A stretch of DNA of 64,000 nt from an uncultured Chitinophagaceae bacterium. GTDB taxonomy: Bacteria; Bacteroidota; Bacteroidia; Chitinophagales; Chitinophagaceae. The stretch spans positions 164,143-228,142 of the forward strand of contig CALMYJ010000012.1 in assembly GCA_937873715.1 (NCBI GenBank), read 5' to 3'. The notes below the pieces were generated by a model. It was not told where the DNA came from, did not search any database, and saw only the letters and a list, made by a program, of their open reading frames with translations. This document shows positions 34,986 through 45,424 of this stretch, one piece after another. The number at the start of each line of letters is the position of its first letter. The stretch's first letter is position 1. The position numbers and the translations under genes were made by a program.

Positions 34986-37082
34986 TTATTCAACGCTGAT
35001 TTTATCTTTTTGCGCCAGTGCATCCCATACTGCTTCTACCGATAGCAGCGGCTCCTGGCAGGTATAATTGCTGCACAAATAAAAAACTGGCGACTCCTTC
35101 ACAGGCTTATCCTGCAACAAAGAAAAGCTGGTATTGTCCAACTCTTCGGCCATGATCACTTTTGCCGGTATGTACCGGTTCAAAAGGGTTTGGCCTGCTT
35201 TTTTTGCACTGCTGCCAACTATTGCGATTTCGTGCAGCCCCACAGTTTCCTGCAAAATCCTGGTGCACCAGTTACAAAATGAACCCGGGTATTTTACAGC
35301 CAGCGGCAAAATGGCGGAAACCATTTTATACGACCTTTCGGCCCATTGTGGCCGGTTAAAAATAACAGAAAGTTTACGGAGAGCGGATGCCATTACTGCA
35401 TTTCCAGAGGGTACAGCTCCATCATAAATTTCCTTTTTCCTGACTATAACGTCATCCTGGTTGCTATTGGTATAGTAAAAGAAAATTTGTTCCTCATCGC
35501 TAAAATTTTCTTCAACATACAGGCACCATTGTTCAGCCGCATAAAGGTATTGGGCATCAAATGTGGCCTCATATAAATGTATTGCTGCCGAAATAAGGCA
35601 GGCATAATCATCCAAAAAAGCCGGGTATTTTGCAGTACCTGCTTTCCAAGTATGGAGCAAAGCTGCGCTATTTTCCTCAGCGGCAAACTGCTGTTGAATA
35701 AAGTGAAAACAGTTTACAGCCATTTGCTTGTAAGCTTCCTGCCCCAGCGCTGTAGCAGCCCTGGCCAAGGCTTCAATCATAAGTGCATTCCAACCCAAAA
35801 GTACCTTATCATCTAATGCCGGCCTGGCACGCTTTTTTCTCTCTGTTGCCAATTTACCCAGGCAATGCTGCATACGTTGTTCAAATACTTTGGCGTCCAG
35901 TTTGTATTGTTCTGCAAATTGTTCAACAGGTTTTAGTACTCTTAATATATTTTTACCTTCCCAGTTACCGGCTTCGGTAATATCATAAAACTGGCAGAAG
36001 CTTTCTGCATCGGCGCCTAAGAGTGTTTCAATCTCTTTTTTTTGCCAAACATAATACCTGCCCTCCTCCCCTTCGCTATCTGCATCGAGTGCAGCATAAA
36101 AACCACCTTCGGGGCTCAGCATTTCCTGACTGATGAAATTCGTGATTTTTTCAATTGCGTTAGCGTACTTAATATCGGCTGTAAGTTGATACGCATCGCA
36201 AAGCGTAATCAACAATAAGGCATTATCGTACAGCATTTTTTCAAAATGTGGTGCCAGCCATTCATTATCGGTACTGTAGCGGGCAAGGCCGCCGGCTACA
36301 TGATCAAAAATACCGCCGTCGAGCATTTTATTGATTGACAAAAGCGCCTGTTGCCGGGCTTCCTGGTGGCCAGTATGATACGCATATTGCAGCAAATACC
36401 TTATTGTAAAGGTTTGCGGAAACTTGGGCGCCCGGCCAAAGCCACCCCATTCGGTATCGGCACTTTTCAATAAAGTACCGCAAATATTTTTACAAACTGA
36501 TAAGGTAAATAAAGCTGGCGCAGCTGTAAAAGCTTCTACCTGCTGTGGCTTTGCCACATGGTTAGACTGTTGCAGGTAGGCAGTAACATTTTCGGCCTGT
36601 GCTATAATTTCGTGTTGCCGCTGCACCCAGGCCTGTGCAACACTATGGAGTACCTCTGCCCACGAAGGCCGGTTATAAGCTGGCTTAGGTGGGAAATAGG
36701 TGCCTCCATAAAACGGTTTTGCATCGGGTGTAAGAAAAACATTGAGTGGCCAGCCACCGCTACCTGCCATAGCCTGTACTGCATCCATATAAATATGGTC
36801 AATATCAGGACGCTCCTCCCTGTCGATTTTAATATTTACAAAATTTTCGTTCATAATAGCCGCTACAGCTTCATCTTCAAAACTTTCTCTTTCCATTACA
36901 TGACACCAATGACATGCGGCGTAACCAATACTTACCAGTATGATTTTATTTTCAGCTTTTGCTTTTTGCAGAGACGCTGCGCCCCAGGGGTACCATTGCA
37001 CCGGATTGTGTGCATGCTGCAGTAAATAAGGGCTGGTTTCGTAGATGAGCTGGTTACTGTGCTTGTGTTTTACCGTATTCAC
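34986..37082 (-). CDS. Thioredoxin-domain protein, YyaL/SSP411 family (DUF255)
   Basis: A 698-residue cytoplasmic protein. The N-terminal ~170 residues are the DUF255 thioredoxin-like domain with the CxxC in [17 protein letters not shown] and the hallmark [25 protein letters not shown] segment. The rest is a six-hairpin-glycosidase-like alpha/alpha barrel ([36 protein letters not shown]). Family function is uncertain; human SSP411 is linked to spermatogenesis and bacterial members to nucleotide-sugar-like chemistry only by speculation. The start is GTG at 37082; no ATG fits before [17 protein letters not shown]. Full length. Confidence 0.92.
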   Translation of the reverse strand: MNTVKHKHSNQLIYETSPYLLQHAHNPVQWYPWGAASLQKAKAENKIILVSIGYAACHWCHVMERESFEDEAVAAIMNENFVNIKIDREERPDIDHIYMDAVQAMAGSGGWPLNVFLTPDAKPFYGGTYFPPKPAYNRPSWAEVLHSVAQAWVQRQHEIIAQAENVTAYLQQSNHVAKPQQVEAFTAAPALFTLSVCKNICGTLLKSADTEWGGFGRAPKFPQTFTIRYLLQYAYHTGHQEARQQALLSINKMLDGGIFDHVAGGLARYSTDNEWLAPHFEKMLYDNALLLITLCDAYQLTADIKYANAIEKITNFISQEMLSPEGGFYAALDADSEGEEGRYYVWQKKEIETLLGADAESFCQFYDITEAGNWEGKNILRVLKPVEQFAEQYKLDAKVFEQRMQHCLGKLATERKKRARPALDDKVLLGWNALMIEALARAATALGQEAYKQMAVNCFHFIQQQFAAEENSAALLHTWKAGTAKYPAFLDDYACLISAAIHLYEATFDAQYLYAAEQWCLYVEENFSDEEQIFFYYTNSNQDDVIVRKKEIYDGAVPSGNAVMASALRKLSVIFNRPQWAERSYKMVSAILPLAVKYPGSFCNWCTRILQETVGLHEIAIVGSSAKKAGQTLLNRYIPAKVIMAEELDNTSFSLLQDKPVKESPVFYLCSNYTCQEPLLSVEAVWDALAQKDKISVE

Positions 37083-37133
37083 TTTTAAACGCTTTTAATA
37101 AAAATTACTTTACAATTTTACAGGCTATGTATC

Positions 37134-37141
37134 TATATTTG
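37134..37141 (+). promoter_or_regulatory. Putative -7 element (TATATTTG) upstream of the secreted-protein pair
   Basis: Perfect match to TAnnTTTG; no convincing -33. A 16-bp palindrome TTCTATTTAAATAGAA (37148-37163) would lie at the 5' end of the transcript. The leader before the ATG at 37261 would be ~110 nt. Confidence 0.35.
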
Positions 37142-37260
37142 TTTAGATTCTATTTAAATAGAAAGGCAATGTAAGCTTTCCCTTGTAAAGCACATCTACT
37201 CCTAAGTCCACATCTTCCTCTGTAAAATCATTGTTTCCTTCATGTACCAAAAACTAATGT

Positions 37261-40233
37261 ATGAATAAACTTTATCCCCAAAGATTTTTACGAGCCAGTG
37301 TTTTAACACTTGTGTTCATTTATTTACCAGTATTCGTTTTTGCACAAACCGTGCAAATAACCGCTAACCCAGGCCAGTCTGGCAATATTGTAATAGGGCC
37401 GAACAATTACCATGTAAGTGAAAATATTTATACTGATGAAGAAATTGGCAGTTCTAATTTTACCACAGTTGCTTCGGCTATTAACCATATCGACTTCAAT
37501 GTATTTACAATAGGCGCAAATTCAAGTGTGGGCAATTATAATATTTACCTGAAAGAAGTACCTGCCGGCACAGAAACATTTACAGTTGGCGCCTACAGCT
37601 TAAATGGCTATACCCTGGTATTTAGCGGTACCTATGTGGCAGACGTGGTTGGTTGGGTTGGAGTAGATTTAACCACCAGTTTTGTACGCACCAGCGGCAG
37701 CAACCTGCAACTTTTAATTGAACGATTAGACAATACTCCTCACGCCGGTTTCCAGTTTAGAGCAACTAATGGCAATAATAACGGCAGTAGCCTGCTTACC
37801 AGCAGAAGACTAAATACGGCCACAGCGCCAATACCCGGCACAACAGTACTTAACACTGCTTCCAGCTTCAGGCCCCAGGTTCAATTACGCCACATTAATG
37901 CTAATGATGCTGCGCTTACACAATTATATACCTTAGGCGAATTGCCGATACCATTTGCCACACCACATACCATAAGTGCCAACATCATTAATAATGGCGG
38001 GCAAGCTATCAACAACCTGGATGTAACCCTTACCATTAGCGGCGCCAATGCATTTAACGATGTACAAACGATAACATCGCTTGCTCCCGGGGCATCTGCA
38101 ACCGTAAGTTTTGCTGCATTTACACCTGCTGTTACCGGAACCAATACGGTAAGCGTTACCCTGCCCGATGATGATTTTAATGGCGACAATAACATAACGA
38201 TATCACAGCAGATAACTGTTAATGCTTACAATTATGCTTACTCTCCCACCCCTTCCGGCTATGTGGGTGTTGTAAGCAATACCGGCGATTTTGTAGCAAA
38301 ATTTTTCTGCAATGGCGCCGCTTCTGTTAACCAGGTGGGTGTATATTTTAACAGCACCGGCCAGCCTTTTAAAATTGGTATTTGGGGCGATAATGGCGGA
38401 TTACCCGGCAGCCTGTTATGGGAATCGGAACCGCAGGTAACCGCACCGGGTTTATTTACACTTCCGGTAAGCCCTGCCGTGCCTGTTAGCGGCAACTTTT
38501 ATGTAGGTGCCATGCAAACAGGAACAGCCAACTTACAATTTGCCTACCAGAATGAAACCCCTATACGCCCGGCTACTTTCTTTAGTGCGGTACCATCAGG
38601 CAGTGGCAACTGGACAGATTTTTCGCCAGGCAATCCATTTAAATTTATGATAGAGCCGAGGCTTACCATTACCAATGATGTGGGCGTATCTACCATTAAT
38701 ACCCCGCTTTCCGGCAAAAGCCTTGATAATTGCGGTATTGTTCCGCAAGCCACTATTTCTAACTATGGCAGTAACGACCAGCTTACAGCATTTGATGCAA
38801 CCTTTATCATTAAAAGAGCAGGCAATATTGTGTATACCGATACTAAAGCCGTGAGCTTAAGCTCGGGAGAATCGAAAGAAATCAGCTTCACGCCATTTTC
38901 AGGGTCTGAGTCGGGTTCCGATTCTTCTTTCTGCTTCACCAGCCTGGCTACCGACGGCGCTACTAACAATGATACACTTGTAAATGCCTTCACCACCGGC
39001 AACTACAGTTATGGAGAAGGGGTTACCAACAATGGCCTTTATCCTTTTGGCAACTCCACCAGTTGTGCCGATCCTTCTCCTTACAAAGCAACATATAACT
39101 GGATAACCGAAACGAGTAATGAAATAAACTGGGGTGGTAATGGAGATGATAATGTAACGGGCACGCCTATCACACTTCCTTTCAGCTATAAATTTTTTGG
39201 TATCGATTACACCCAGCTATGGGTATCTACCAACGGCTGGATAAGCTTTAGCGACCCAGGCAGCCTCACAGCACCTGTAGTGCATACGCCGGTATTGATC
39301 CCATCTGCCGGCGGTATTAATAACTACATTGCCGGGTTGCTCACCAACCTTGATGTAACCAACAGCACCTATCCCGATGCACACGTGTACTACGGCGGTG
39401 ATGCCTCACAATTTGTAATTACGTACCATCATGCCCACCTTAAAAATTCGCCTGTATACATTAGTTTTCAAATTATTTTAAAACCACAAAACAATGCCAA
39501 CGGTGAAGTTATCATCCAGTACAATGACGCTGAGAGCACTTCGCCAATACCCTCGGCACTGCTAAATAATGGCACTGTTGGACTTGAAGATGCCACCGGC
39601 GCAAATGGTATTTTATACAGGTATAATGGAAGTTTTGGCCCCCTGTTTGGTTCACCACTGGCATTGCGGTTTAAACCACCAACTGCACAGCCGGTAACCC
39701 TTTTAAGCTTTACGGCAGCACGCCGCAGTGGTATTAATACCCTTACCTGGGTTACCAGCCAGGAGTTAAACAGTAGCTACTTTGCAGTAGAAAGGAGTAC
39801 GGATGGCCGAAACTTTATAACTGTGGGAACAGTATCGGCTGCAGGAAACAGCACTAACAACAACAGCTACAGTTTTAGTGACAACCCTGCACCAAAAGGC
39901 ATGATTTATTACCGGCTTAAACTGGTAGATACAGACAACAGCTACACTTACAGCGCCGTAAAAATGATTAAAAATACCGGCTTTGCTGATGTTACAGTAT
40001 TCCCCAATCCCGGAAAGGATGCAGCCCATATTAATATCACAGCCGACAAAAGAAGCACAGCAACGATTACTATCAGCGACCAAAGCGGAAGATTACTCTA
40101 CAACCAGCATACTGCCCTCAACGAGGGGCTAAACAGGATAAACATCAATACTGCCAATTTTGCCACCGGCACTTACCTCATCAAAATACAGTTGAACGAG
40201 GAAGTTATTGTAAGACGGTTTAACAGGCTGTAG
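37261..40233 (+). CDS. Large T9SS-secreted protein with type A sorting domain
   Basis: A 990-residue exported protein. Signal peptide (~1-29, ending VFAQ); an N-terminal beta module (~30-215) that is clearly shared with the next gene; a CARDB-like domain (~220-320, NNGGQAINNLDVTLTISG); a further beta domain and a second CARDB-like stretch; a region like nidogen/lectin-type (NGWISFSDPG, ~655-790); an Ig-like linker beginning QPVTLLSFTAARRSG; and a C-terminal type A sorting domain (VFPNPGKD...YLIKIQ...RRFNRL). It should pass the T9SS and be attached at the surface. Function unknown, probably adhesion or binding; no catalytic site seen. Confidence 0.85.
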   Translation: MNKLYPQRFLRASVLTLVFIYLPVFVFAQTVQITANPGQSGNIVIGPNNYHVSENIYTDEEIGSSNFTTVASAINHIDFNVFTIGANSSVGNYNIYLKEVPAGTETFTVGAYSLNGYTLVFSGTYVADVVGWVGVDLTTSFVRTSGSNLQLLIERLDNTPHAGFQFRATNGNNNGSSLLTSRRLNTATAPIPGTTVLNTASSFRPQVQLRHINANDAALTQLYTLGELPIPFATPHTISANIINNGGQAINNLDVTLTISGANAFNDVQTITSLAPGASATVSFAAFTPAVTGTNTVSVTLPDDDFNGDNNITISQQITVNAYNYAYSPTPSGYVGVVSNTGDFVAKFFCNGAASVNQVGVYFNSTGQPFKIGIWGDNGGLPGSLLWESEPQVTAPGLFTLPVSPAVPVSGNFYVGAMQTGTANLQFAYQNETPIRPATFFSAVPSGSGNWTDFSPGNPFKFMIEPRLTITNDVGVSTINTPLSGKSLDNCGIVPQATISNYGSNDQLTAFDATFIIKRAGNIVYTDTKAVSLSSGESKEISFTPFSGSESGSDSSFCFTSLATDGATNNDTLVNAFTTGNYSYGEGVTNNGLYPFGNSTSCADPSPYKATYNWITETSNEINWGGNGDDNVTGTPITLPFSYKFFGIDYTQLWVSTNGWISFSDPGSLTAPVVHTPVLIPSAGGINNYIAGLLTNLDVTNSTYPDAHVYYGGDASQFVITYHHAHLKNSPVYISFQIILKPQNNANGEVIIQYNDAESTSPIPSALLNNGTVGLEDATGANGILYRYNGSFGPLFGSPLALRFKPPTAQPVTLLSFTAARRSGINTLTWVTSQELNSSYFAVERSTDGRNFITVGTVSAAGNSTNNNSYSFSDNPAPKGMIYYRLKLVDTDNSYTYSAVKMIKNTGFADVTVFPNPGKDAAHINITADKRSTATITISDQSGRLLYNQHTALNEGLNRININTANFATGTYLIKIQLNEEVIVRRFNRL

Positions 40234-40260
40234 CACTACAGCATAAAAGTGAATTATAAA

Positions 40261-40290
40261 AATACCCCGGTTTCTCCCGGGGTATTTTTT
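40261..40290 (+). terminator. Rho-independent terminator
   Basis: Perfect 10-bp stem AATACCCCGG / CCGGGGTATT with a 6-nt loop and a T run. It separates the two secreted-protein genes. Confidence 0.88.
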
Positions 40291-40362
40291 ATGAAATATG
40301 GATTAGGAACAGGATTAACAATTTTAACCAAGCGTCTATAAAAGAAGAGCGCTACAGAAAGT

Positions 40363-40391
40363 GTTGCCGAAACAAATAAATCTTATATTTG
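40363..40391 (+). promoter_or_regulatory. Promoter of the second secreted-protein gene
   Basis: GTTG-N17-TATATTTG: perfect -7 element, with a slightly short spacer to a TTG at -33. Start expected near 40398, ~29 nt before the ATG at 40427. The preceding terminator supports an independent transcript. Confidence 0.5.
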
Positions 40392-40426
40392 GATTTAACT
40401 GATTTTTTTTCAAAAACTGCTTAGTG

Positions 40427-43400
40427 ATGAAATGTTTATTACAAAGGGGAAGTGTTCTGGCACTTATTTTCCTGCTCAACACCGTATCCGTTTTTTCGCA
40501 ATCTGCTTCGGTATTTATAACCACCAATATTGGTACATCCCAAATTGTGCCGCTGGGTACCGGCGGTTACTCTATCAGTGAAAGTATATATACAGCGGCT
40601 GAAATTGGTGCCGGTACATTTGGTGCCAATCCAATCAACCGTGTAGACTTCAGCACATTAACCATAAGCGATGAGCCAGTGTATGAAAACGTAAGGATAT
40701 ACATGCGAAATGTTGCTTCAACCGTAAATGCATTTGTTGGCAACGCCAACTATTCTACTTCAGGCTACACCGAAGTATTTAATGGTACTATTGCATTTAC
40801 CGATACCGGCTTTACTGGTGTAAACCTAACTACTGCGTTCAACTATGTAAGTACAGGCAACCTGCAAATGATGGTGGTAAGGGGAGATGGCATCAATCAT
40901 TTTTATGGCACTTTTTATGCAGCGCAGGGCAATCATCTTAGTTCCACGGCGCTTACCAACAGGAGGTATAACAGCAATACCCCTTTTACCACATCTTCTG
41001 CCCTCACCAACAGTTCATTTAAACCAGCAGTACGGCTATCGTATGTTGCCAATGGAGCCCCTCCCTTATGTGCGCCTTATCCCTGGCCCGAAAATAATGA
41101 TACAGATATTCCCACTAACGTAACACTTGCCTGGTCGCAGGCTGTGGGAGCAACTTCTTATGATATTTACCTCGGCACCACTACACCGGCACCTTTTGTA
41201 CTCAATAAAACAACTATTAATTACAAGCCTGCCAGTAACCTGTTGCCCAATACAAGGTACTACTACCGTATAGTGGCCCGCAATGCCAATGGCGCTGCAG
41301 TAGGCTGTACAGAAAGATCATTTACAACTGGTGCAGGTTTTGAATATTGCTTTCCGTTTTATACAACGGGTTGTACACTTGGCGATGGCATTACCCTGTT
41401 CCGGTTAGGTGATATCAATAATGCCTCTACCTGCTCCAACAGTGCTTATTCCGACTTTACCTATTTATCGTCAAACCTTACCCAGGGGCAGTCTTATCCG
41501 CTTACCATCAATCAGCAGGATGAAGATTTTGTAAAAGTATGGATCGACTTTAACGATGATGGCAACTTTGGCGAAAATGAACTGGTATTTGGTTCCGCCA
41601 GCGATAATAATGTTGGCACTGCCGTTACCGGAACGGTTACCATCCCTGCCAATGCTCCTACTGGCCTGCACCTGATGAGGGTACGAAACAGTTATGTAAG
41701 CAATGATTTTGATGCCTGTAGTATTCTTGATTTTGGAGAGGCTGAAGACTATGCCGTAAATATCATTACCTCCAGCACACTTGATGCAGCGCTAACTGAT
41801 CTTTCTGTTTCGGCCTGCCAGGGTGCCGGTATTATTAATGTTACCCTCAAAAACACTGGCGGGGTTCCTATTGCCGCTGGTGCAGCCACTGTAAGGGTTT
41901 TTGTAAAAGGTGCCAATCCGCAGGGCCCACTCAATCAAACCAACCCGGCTCCGCTTGCTGCCGGCCAGTCTGTTGTGCTTTCCTACCCGGCAAGCTTCCC
42001 TGTTGCAGGCGAAAATATCGACTCGGCATTTATAGTAAAAATTGCAGGAGATGTAAATCCATTTAACGATACCCTGCTCACCGGGCACCTAACCGTGGGT
42101 GTAATTAATGCCCCGATGGCCGAGGATTTTGAAGGTAATGTAGATGGATGGACTGTAACACAAATTGCCGGCGAAGGCAACTGGCTGCTCACAGATACGG
42201 TTTATTATCCTGACTTTGAACCTATGTATACGTTAACACCCAAAAGCGGAGAATTTGCTGCCTTATTTGATAGTTACAGCAATGAGGCAGGCACTATATC
42301 AAGGCTTAGCTCGCCCTGTATTTCCTTGCCAGGTAATGCCGGCAGTGGCTGTGGTTACGTAGCCGGATTTTACTTTACACAAGATGCCCAGTATATCAAC
42401 CCGGATAGTGTAGTATTACGCATTACTACCGGCGATGGTACCTATACCCGGCTGGGTGTGGCCAAGCGGCAGGATACCACGCTGAGTACCTCGGACGCTA
42501 ATGCACCGTTTTCGAGACCGGTTTGGAAACTATATACTTTTGATGTAGCAGATTTTGCCGGCGAAACAGTACAATTTGCACTGGATGCTTATGGCAACTT
42601 TGGTAACATGATGGCTGTAGACAGTTTCTTTGTGGGGCCTAAAACAACCACTACCAACCTGTCGCTGGCCGGTGGTAACGAATCGGGCATTGTACATTCC
42701 AGGGCTATAGTAGCCTGCGATGATAAAGGCTGGACTTATTATCATACGCCCAATAGCGCCGATTATATTTTTAGTATACAATGGGATCCAGGTAATACCG
42801 GTGCCAATGCTGCTGCCAAAGCTGCTGCAACATCAACACTAATTATCGACCGGTCGCCTTTTGCAGCCGAGAACCCCGCCACACAAAAAGCCACGTACAC
42901 CATGCAACGCTATTGGGATATTAACCTTAATGGTGCTACGCTTACTGCCCCTGTAAATGTTCGGTTCTTTTATTCGCAAAGAGAAATGGACTCTATTATT
43001 GCTGCTAAAAACAGGTTTATCGCTGCTCACCCGGGTAGTGTAGATAAAGGCATAAGCTGGTTTAAGAAAAACAACGGTGCATTTGTACCTGCTACCGATG
43101 TTACCCCGGATGGTGTTACTAATGCAACCGCAATTGCCAATACCAATACTATAAATGCAACTATCAATGGTGTATTATATGCACAGTTCAACGATATTAC
43201 CAGCTTTAGCGGCGGTACTGCTGCAGCAGGCGTTGGCCCTGTACCGGCTGCCATAACTTATACTTTTACGGGCAATGGCAGTTGGAGTGTAGCGGCTAAC
43301 TGGAGCAACAATACCGTGCCACCTGCCACCCTGCCTGCAGGCAGCAGTATTATTATTAACCATGCTGTGGGTGGTCAATGTATTTTGAATATTACACAAA

Positions 43401-43477
43401 ATATTGCTGCTGGTGCCAGCCTTACTGTATTAACGGGTAAAAACCTGATTATACCGGGGCAGTTGAACATTCAATAA
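40427..43477 (+). CDS. Large secreted protein with GEVED-type and fibronectin-like domains, no type A sorting domain
   Basis: A 1016-residue exported protein from the ATG at 40427 (a GTG one codon earlier is possible). Signal peptide ends near VFSQ. Residues ~27-205 are the same module as in the preceding gene (YSISESIYTAAEIGAGTF vs YHVSENIYTDEEIGSSNF). Then a fibronectin-III-like domain (PENNDTDIPTNVTLAWSQ), a GEVED domain (VWIDFNDDGNFGENELVF ... DFGEAEDYAV), a CARDB-like domain and further beta regions. It ends in FTGNGSWSVAANWSNNTVPP... and IIPGQLNIQ without the usual sorting domain, so it is either anchored differently or depends on the neighbouring protein. Confidence 0.82.
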   Translation: MKCLLQRGSVLALIFLLNTVSVFSQSASVFITTNIGTSQIVPLGTGGYSISESIYTAAEIGAGTFGANPINRVDFSTLTISDEPVYENVRIYMRNVASTVNAFVGNANYSTSGYTEVFNGTIAFTDTGFTGVNLTTAFNYVSTGNLQMMVVRGDGINHFYGTFYAAQGNHLSSTALTNRRYNSNTPFTTSSALTNSSFKPAVRLSYVANGAPPLCAPYPWPENNDTDIPTNVTLAWSQAVGATSYDIYLGTTTPAPFVLNKTTINYKPASNLLPNTRYYYRIVARNANGAAVGCTERSFTTGAGFEYCFPFYTTGCTLGDGITLFRLGDINNASTCSNSAYSDFTYLSSNLTQGQSYPLTINQQDEDFVKVWIDFNDDGNFGENELVFGSASDNNVGTAVTGTVTIPANAPTGLHLMRVRNSYVSNDFDACSILDFGEAEDYAVNIITSSTLDAALTDLSVSACQGAGIINVTLKNTGGVPIAAGAATVRVFVKGANPQGPLNQTNPAPLAAGQSVVLSYPASFPVAGENIDSAFIVKIAGDVNPFNDTLLTGHLTVGVINAPMAEDFEGNVDGWTVTQIAGEGNWLLTDTVYYPDFEPMYTLTPKSGEFAALFDSYSNEAGTISRLSSPCISLPGNAGSGCGYVAGFYFTQDAQYINPDSVVLRITTGDGTYTRLGVAKRQDTTLSTSDANAPFSRPVWKLYTFDVADFAGETVQFALDAYGNFGNMMAVDSFFVGPKTTTTNLSLAGGNESGIVHSRAIVACDDKGWTYYHTPNSADYIFSIQWDPGNTGANAAAKAAATSTLIIDRSPFAAENPATQKATYTMQRYWDINLNGATLTAPVNVRFFYSQREMDSIIAAKNRFIAAHPGSVDKGISWFKKNNGAFVPATDVTPDGVTNATAIANTNTINATINGVLYAQFNDITSFSGGTAAAGVGPVPAAITYTFTGNGSWSVAANWSNNTVPPATLPAGSSIIINHAVGGQCILNITQNIAAGASLTVLTGKNLIIPGQLNIQ

Positions 43478-43499
43478 AATCACCACCTATAAATATTGT

Positions 43500-43532
43500 A
43501 ACCGGCCTTGCATGTGCAAGGCCGGTTTTTTG
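43500..43532 (+). terminator. Rho-independent terminator
   Basis: Perfect 12-bp stem ACCGGCCTTGCA / TGCAAGGCCGGT with a 2-nt spacer, followed by TTTTTT; ends the secreted-protein gene. Confidence 0.9.
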
Positions 43533-43553
43533 TTGGCATATAATTATAATCAT

Positions 43554-43590
43554 ATTAGAAAAGCCGGATAAAACATCCAGCTTTTCTAAT
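43554..43590 (-). terminator. Terminator-like hairpin after hemD
   Basis: ATTAGAAAAGC / GCTTTTCTAAT outer stem plus an inner GGAT / ATCC stem, 19 bp downstream of the hemD stop on the minus strand. The U tract is partly inside the stem, so it works less classically than the plus-strand one beside it. Confidence 0.6.
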
Positions 43591-43609
43591 AATTACTTAT
43601 TTGAAATCC

Positions 43610-44359
43610 CTACTTTTTTGAAAGAGAATTAAGGTACAATTCAAGTGCACTTACCATGCTGGGTGCCTGGGGCTGTGGCGCTTTAATATCGAGTGTAAGG
43701 CCTGCTTCTTCAACGGCTTTAAAAGTGTTGGGGCCAAAGGCGCCGATTTTTGTACCGTTCTGTTTGTATCCGGGAATATTTTCTACCAGGCTTTTTACAC
43801 CACCGGGTGTAAAAAAACAAATAACATCAAAATCCTGGGCGATAATTTCTTTTACATCTGTACTAATGATACTGTACATCACCGGTGTGGCATATTCGCA
43901 GTTATGCGATTTTAGCCAGTTGGTAATATCACTATCAAATGATTGAGAGCAGGGGTATAAAAACTTTTCATTGTCTTTGTGCTTATTAATCACATCAAAC
44001 AAACTTTTGTTTGTGCCATCGGCACCATAAAAAACTTTGCGCTTACGGTAAAGGATAAACTTTTGCAGGTAAAGTGCAACCGCTTCGGTGATGCAAAAGT
44101 ATTTGGTATCCTGGGAGATACTCACCTTCATTTCTTCGCAGATACGAAAGAAATGATCAATAGCATTACGGCTGGTAAAAATTACTGCCGTATAACTGGT
44201 TAACTCAATTTTTTGCTTGCGAAACTCCCTGGCAACAACCGGTTCCACCTTTATAAAGGGATGAAAATGAAGTTCTACATTAAATTTCCTGGCCAGGTCG
44301 TAGTATGGCGATTTTTCACCTTCAGGCTTTGGCTGAGTAATCAGTACTTTTTTAACCAT
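43610..44359 (-). CDS. hemD: Uroporphyrinogen-III synthase
   Basis: A 249-residue cytoplasmic enzyme that closes and inverts hydroxymethylbilane to uroporphyrinogen III in tetrapyrrole synthesis. The family is poorly conserved; visible hallmarks are VLITQPKPEGEKSPY at the start, AVIFTSRNAIDHFF, and ICFFTPGGVKSLVENI followed by IGAFGPNTFKAVEEAGL. The link to DUF4271, which lies just upstream in the same operon (74 nt), is a standard Bacteroidota arrangement and supports the call. hemW lies 2.9 kb away, the second haem-related gene in the region. Confidence 0.9.
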   Translation of the reverse strand: MVKKVLITQPKPEGEKSPYYDLARKFNVELHFHPFIKVEPVVAREFRKQKIELTSYTAVIFTSRNAIDHFFRICEEMKVSISQDTKYFCITEAVALYLQKFILYRKRKVFYGADGTNKSLFDVINKHKDNEKFLYPCSQSFDSDITNWLKSHNCEYATPVMYSIISTDVKEIIAQDFDVICFFTPGGVKSLVENIPGYKQNGTKIGAFGPNTFKAVEEAGLTLDIKAPQPQAPSMVSALELYLNSLSKK

Positions 44360-44433
44360 TGGGTTGTAGTATGCTTTTTGTTTTCCCTAAACCACAAATC
44401 AGGTTTCACCTGGGTTTCAATTAAAGTGCAAAG

Positions 44434-45384
44434 TTAGAGGTTTTTGCTCAACAAAACCAAGAGGCCTTTGTAAATGAGCAATAACGGTAATACTTCAACG
44501 CCTGCGATATACAGAAAAAAATGGAAGCGGCTTACCTTTAACTGGTGTTGTAAAAGCCCGAAGGATCTAAAAAAACGAAGCAGGAACATCAGTGCTACTA
44601 ATAACATAGATATTACTGCAGCCGGAGTTTTGAGGAGCGAATCGGAAAATGCCATAATCACCACAAATGGTGCCAGTAATATGCCCAATATTTTATTGAT
44701 GAGAAAGATAATAAAAATGTATGTATTAACGGCCTCACGGTAACCCGTAATCCAACCGGTAAATTTCAACACTACATATTTGGCAATATAAATTACCAGT
44801 AACGCCCCGGTGCATACAGCAATATAAAATATCATCCTGCCTGAAGGCAACCAGTGCTGCCAGCGCAACAAGAGGTATATGTATATACCGCCGATAAAAG
44901 TGAACATCAGGTTGAAAAACATGGATGGCTGCCTGGCCTGCAGCAACTGGTCGGTGAGCTGGCTTTGCCGCAACGATGTGTTGAAAAAAACCCTAAATAC
45001 ATTATCGAGGTACCTGGCATATACAAACCTGAAAAAAGCCAGTACAGCAATTACAGCAGCCAGGATATAAAACATGAGGTTATCGGTACGGGCATTGCGC
45101 TGTACCTGTATTAACACTACCGGCGTTCCGCCAGTATTGAGGTATTTGTTTTGTGTCAAAATTGTATTAAGTGCTGCTGCATATCCATTAACAACACTAT
45201 GGTTATGCCGCCGTGGGGTGGTTACAGAATCTGTACCGTTCACGGAAATTGTATCCTGCAATTGCTGCAGTGTATCCATAACAGCCACAGGCAGGCTATC
45301 GGATGGTAAGGGCAGGGTATCCTGCTGTGCCATTAGCCATACCGGTAAAATGAATGCAATTAAAAAAGCAGGAAACTTTTTCAA
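44434..45384 (-). CDS. DUF4271 multi-pass membrane protein
   Basis: A 316-residue protein with a signal-peptide-like N-terminus (KKFPAFLIAFILPVWLMAQQ), a Ser/Thr/Pro-rich extracytoplasmic segment (~22-90) and about seven membrane helices from ~residue 105 (DNLMFYILAAVIAVLAFFRF). DUF4271 proteins occur beside hemD throughout Bacteroidota; their function is unknown, and a role near haem synthesis is guilt by association. The start is TTG at 45384, the only start codon that retains the leader; a -7 element at 45405-45412 predicts a 14-nt leader that fits it. Confidence 0.82.
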   Translation of the reverse strand: MKKFPAFLIAFILPVWLMAQQDTLPLPSDSLPVAVMDTLQQLQDTISVNGTDSVTTPRRHNHSVVNGYAAALNTILTQNKYLNTGGTPVVLIQVQRNARTDNLMFYILAAVIAVLAFFRFVYARYLDNVFRVFFNTSLRQSQLTDQLLQARQPSMFFNLMFTFIGGIYIYLLLRWQHWLPSGRMIFYIAVCTGALLVIYIAKYVVLKFTGWITGYREAVNTYIFIIFLINKILGILLAPFVVIMAFSDSLLKTPAAVISMLLVALMFLLRFFRSFGLLQHQLKVSRFHFFLYIAGVEVLPLLLIYKGLLVLLSKNL

Positions 45385-45404
45385 AAAAGAAAGGATTTGT
45401 GTGG

Positions 45405-45412
45405 CAAAAATA
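45405..45412 (-). promoter_or_regulatory. Putative -7 element (TATTTTTG) of the DUF4271-hemD operon
   Basis: Perfect TAnnTTTG match on the minus strand just upstream of the TTG start at 45384. No convincing -33 element. Confidence 0.4.
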
Positions 45413-45424
45413 ACCGGATTTTAT

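Noticed and set aside
36558..37025. A 155-codon plus-strand frame opposite the YyaL-like gene
   Set aside because: It is antisense to the highly conserved DUF255 domain and has no sensible domain or start context.
37148..37163. Perfect palindrome TTCTATTTAAATAGAA as an operator
   Set aside because: Highly AT-rich palindromes of this kind arise by chance in AT-rich leaders; only its position near a putative start is suggestive, so it is mentioned with the promoter and not called separately.
40427..43477. The second large secreted protein as a frameshifted or truncated T9SS protein
   Set aside because: A terminator follows the stop by ~23 bp and no sorting-domain coding sequence is found in any frame after it, so the end appears natural.
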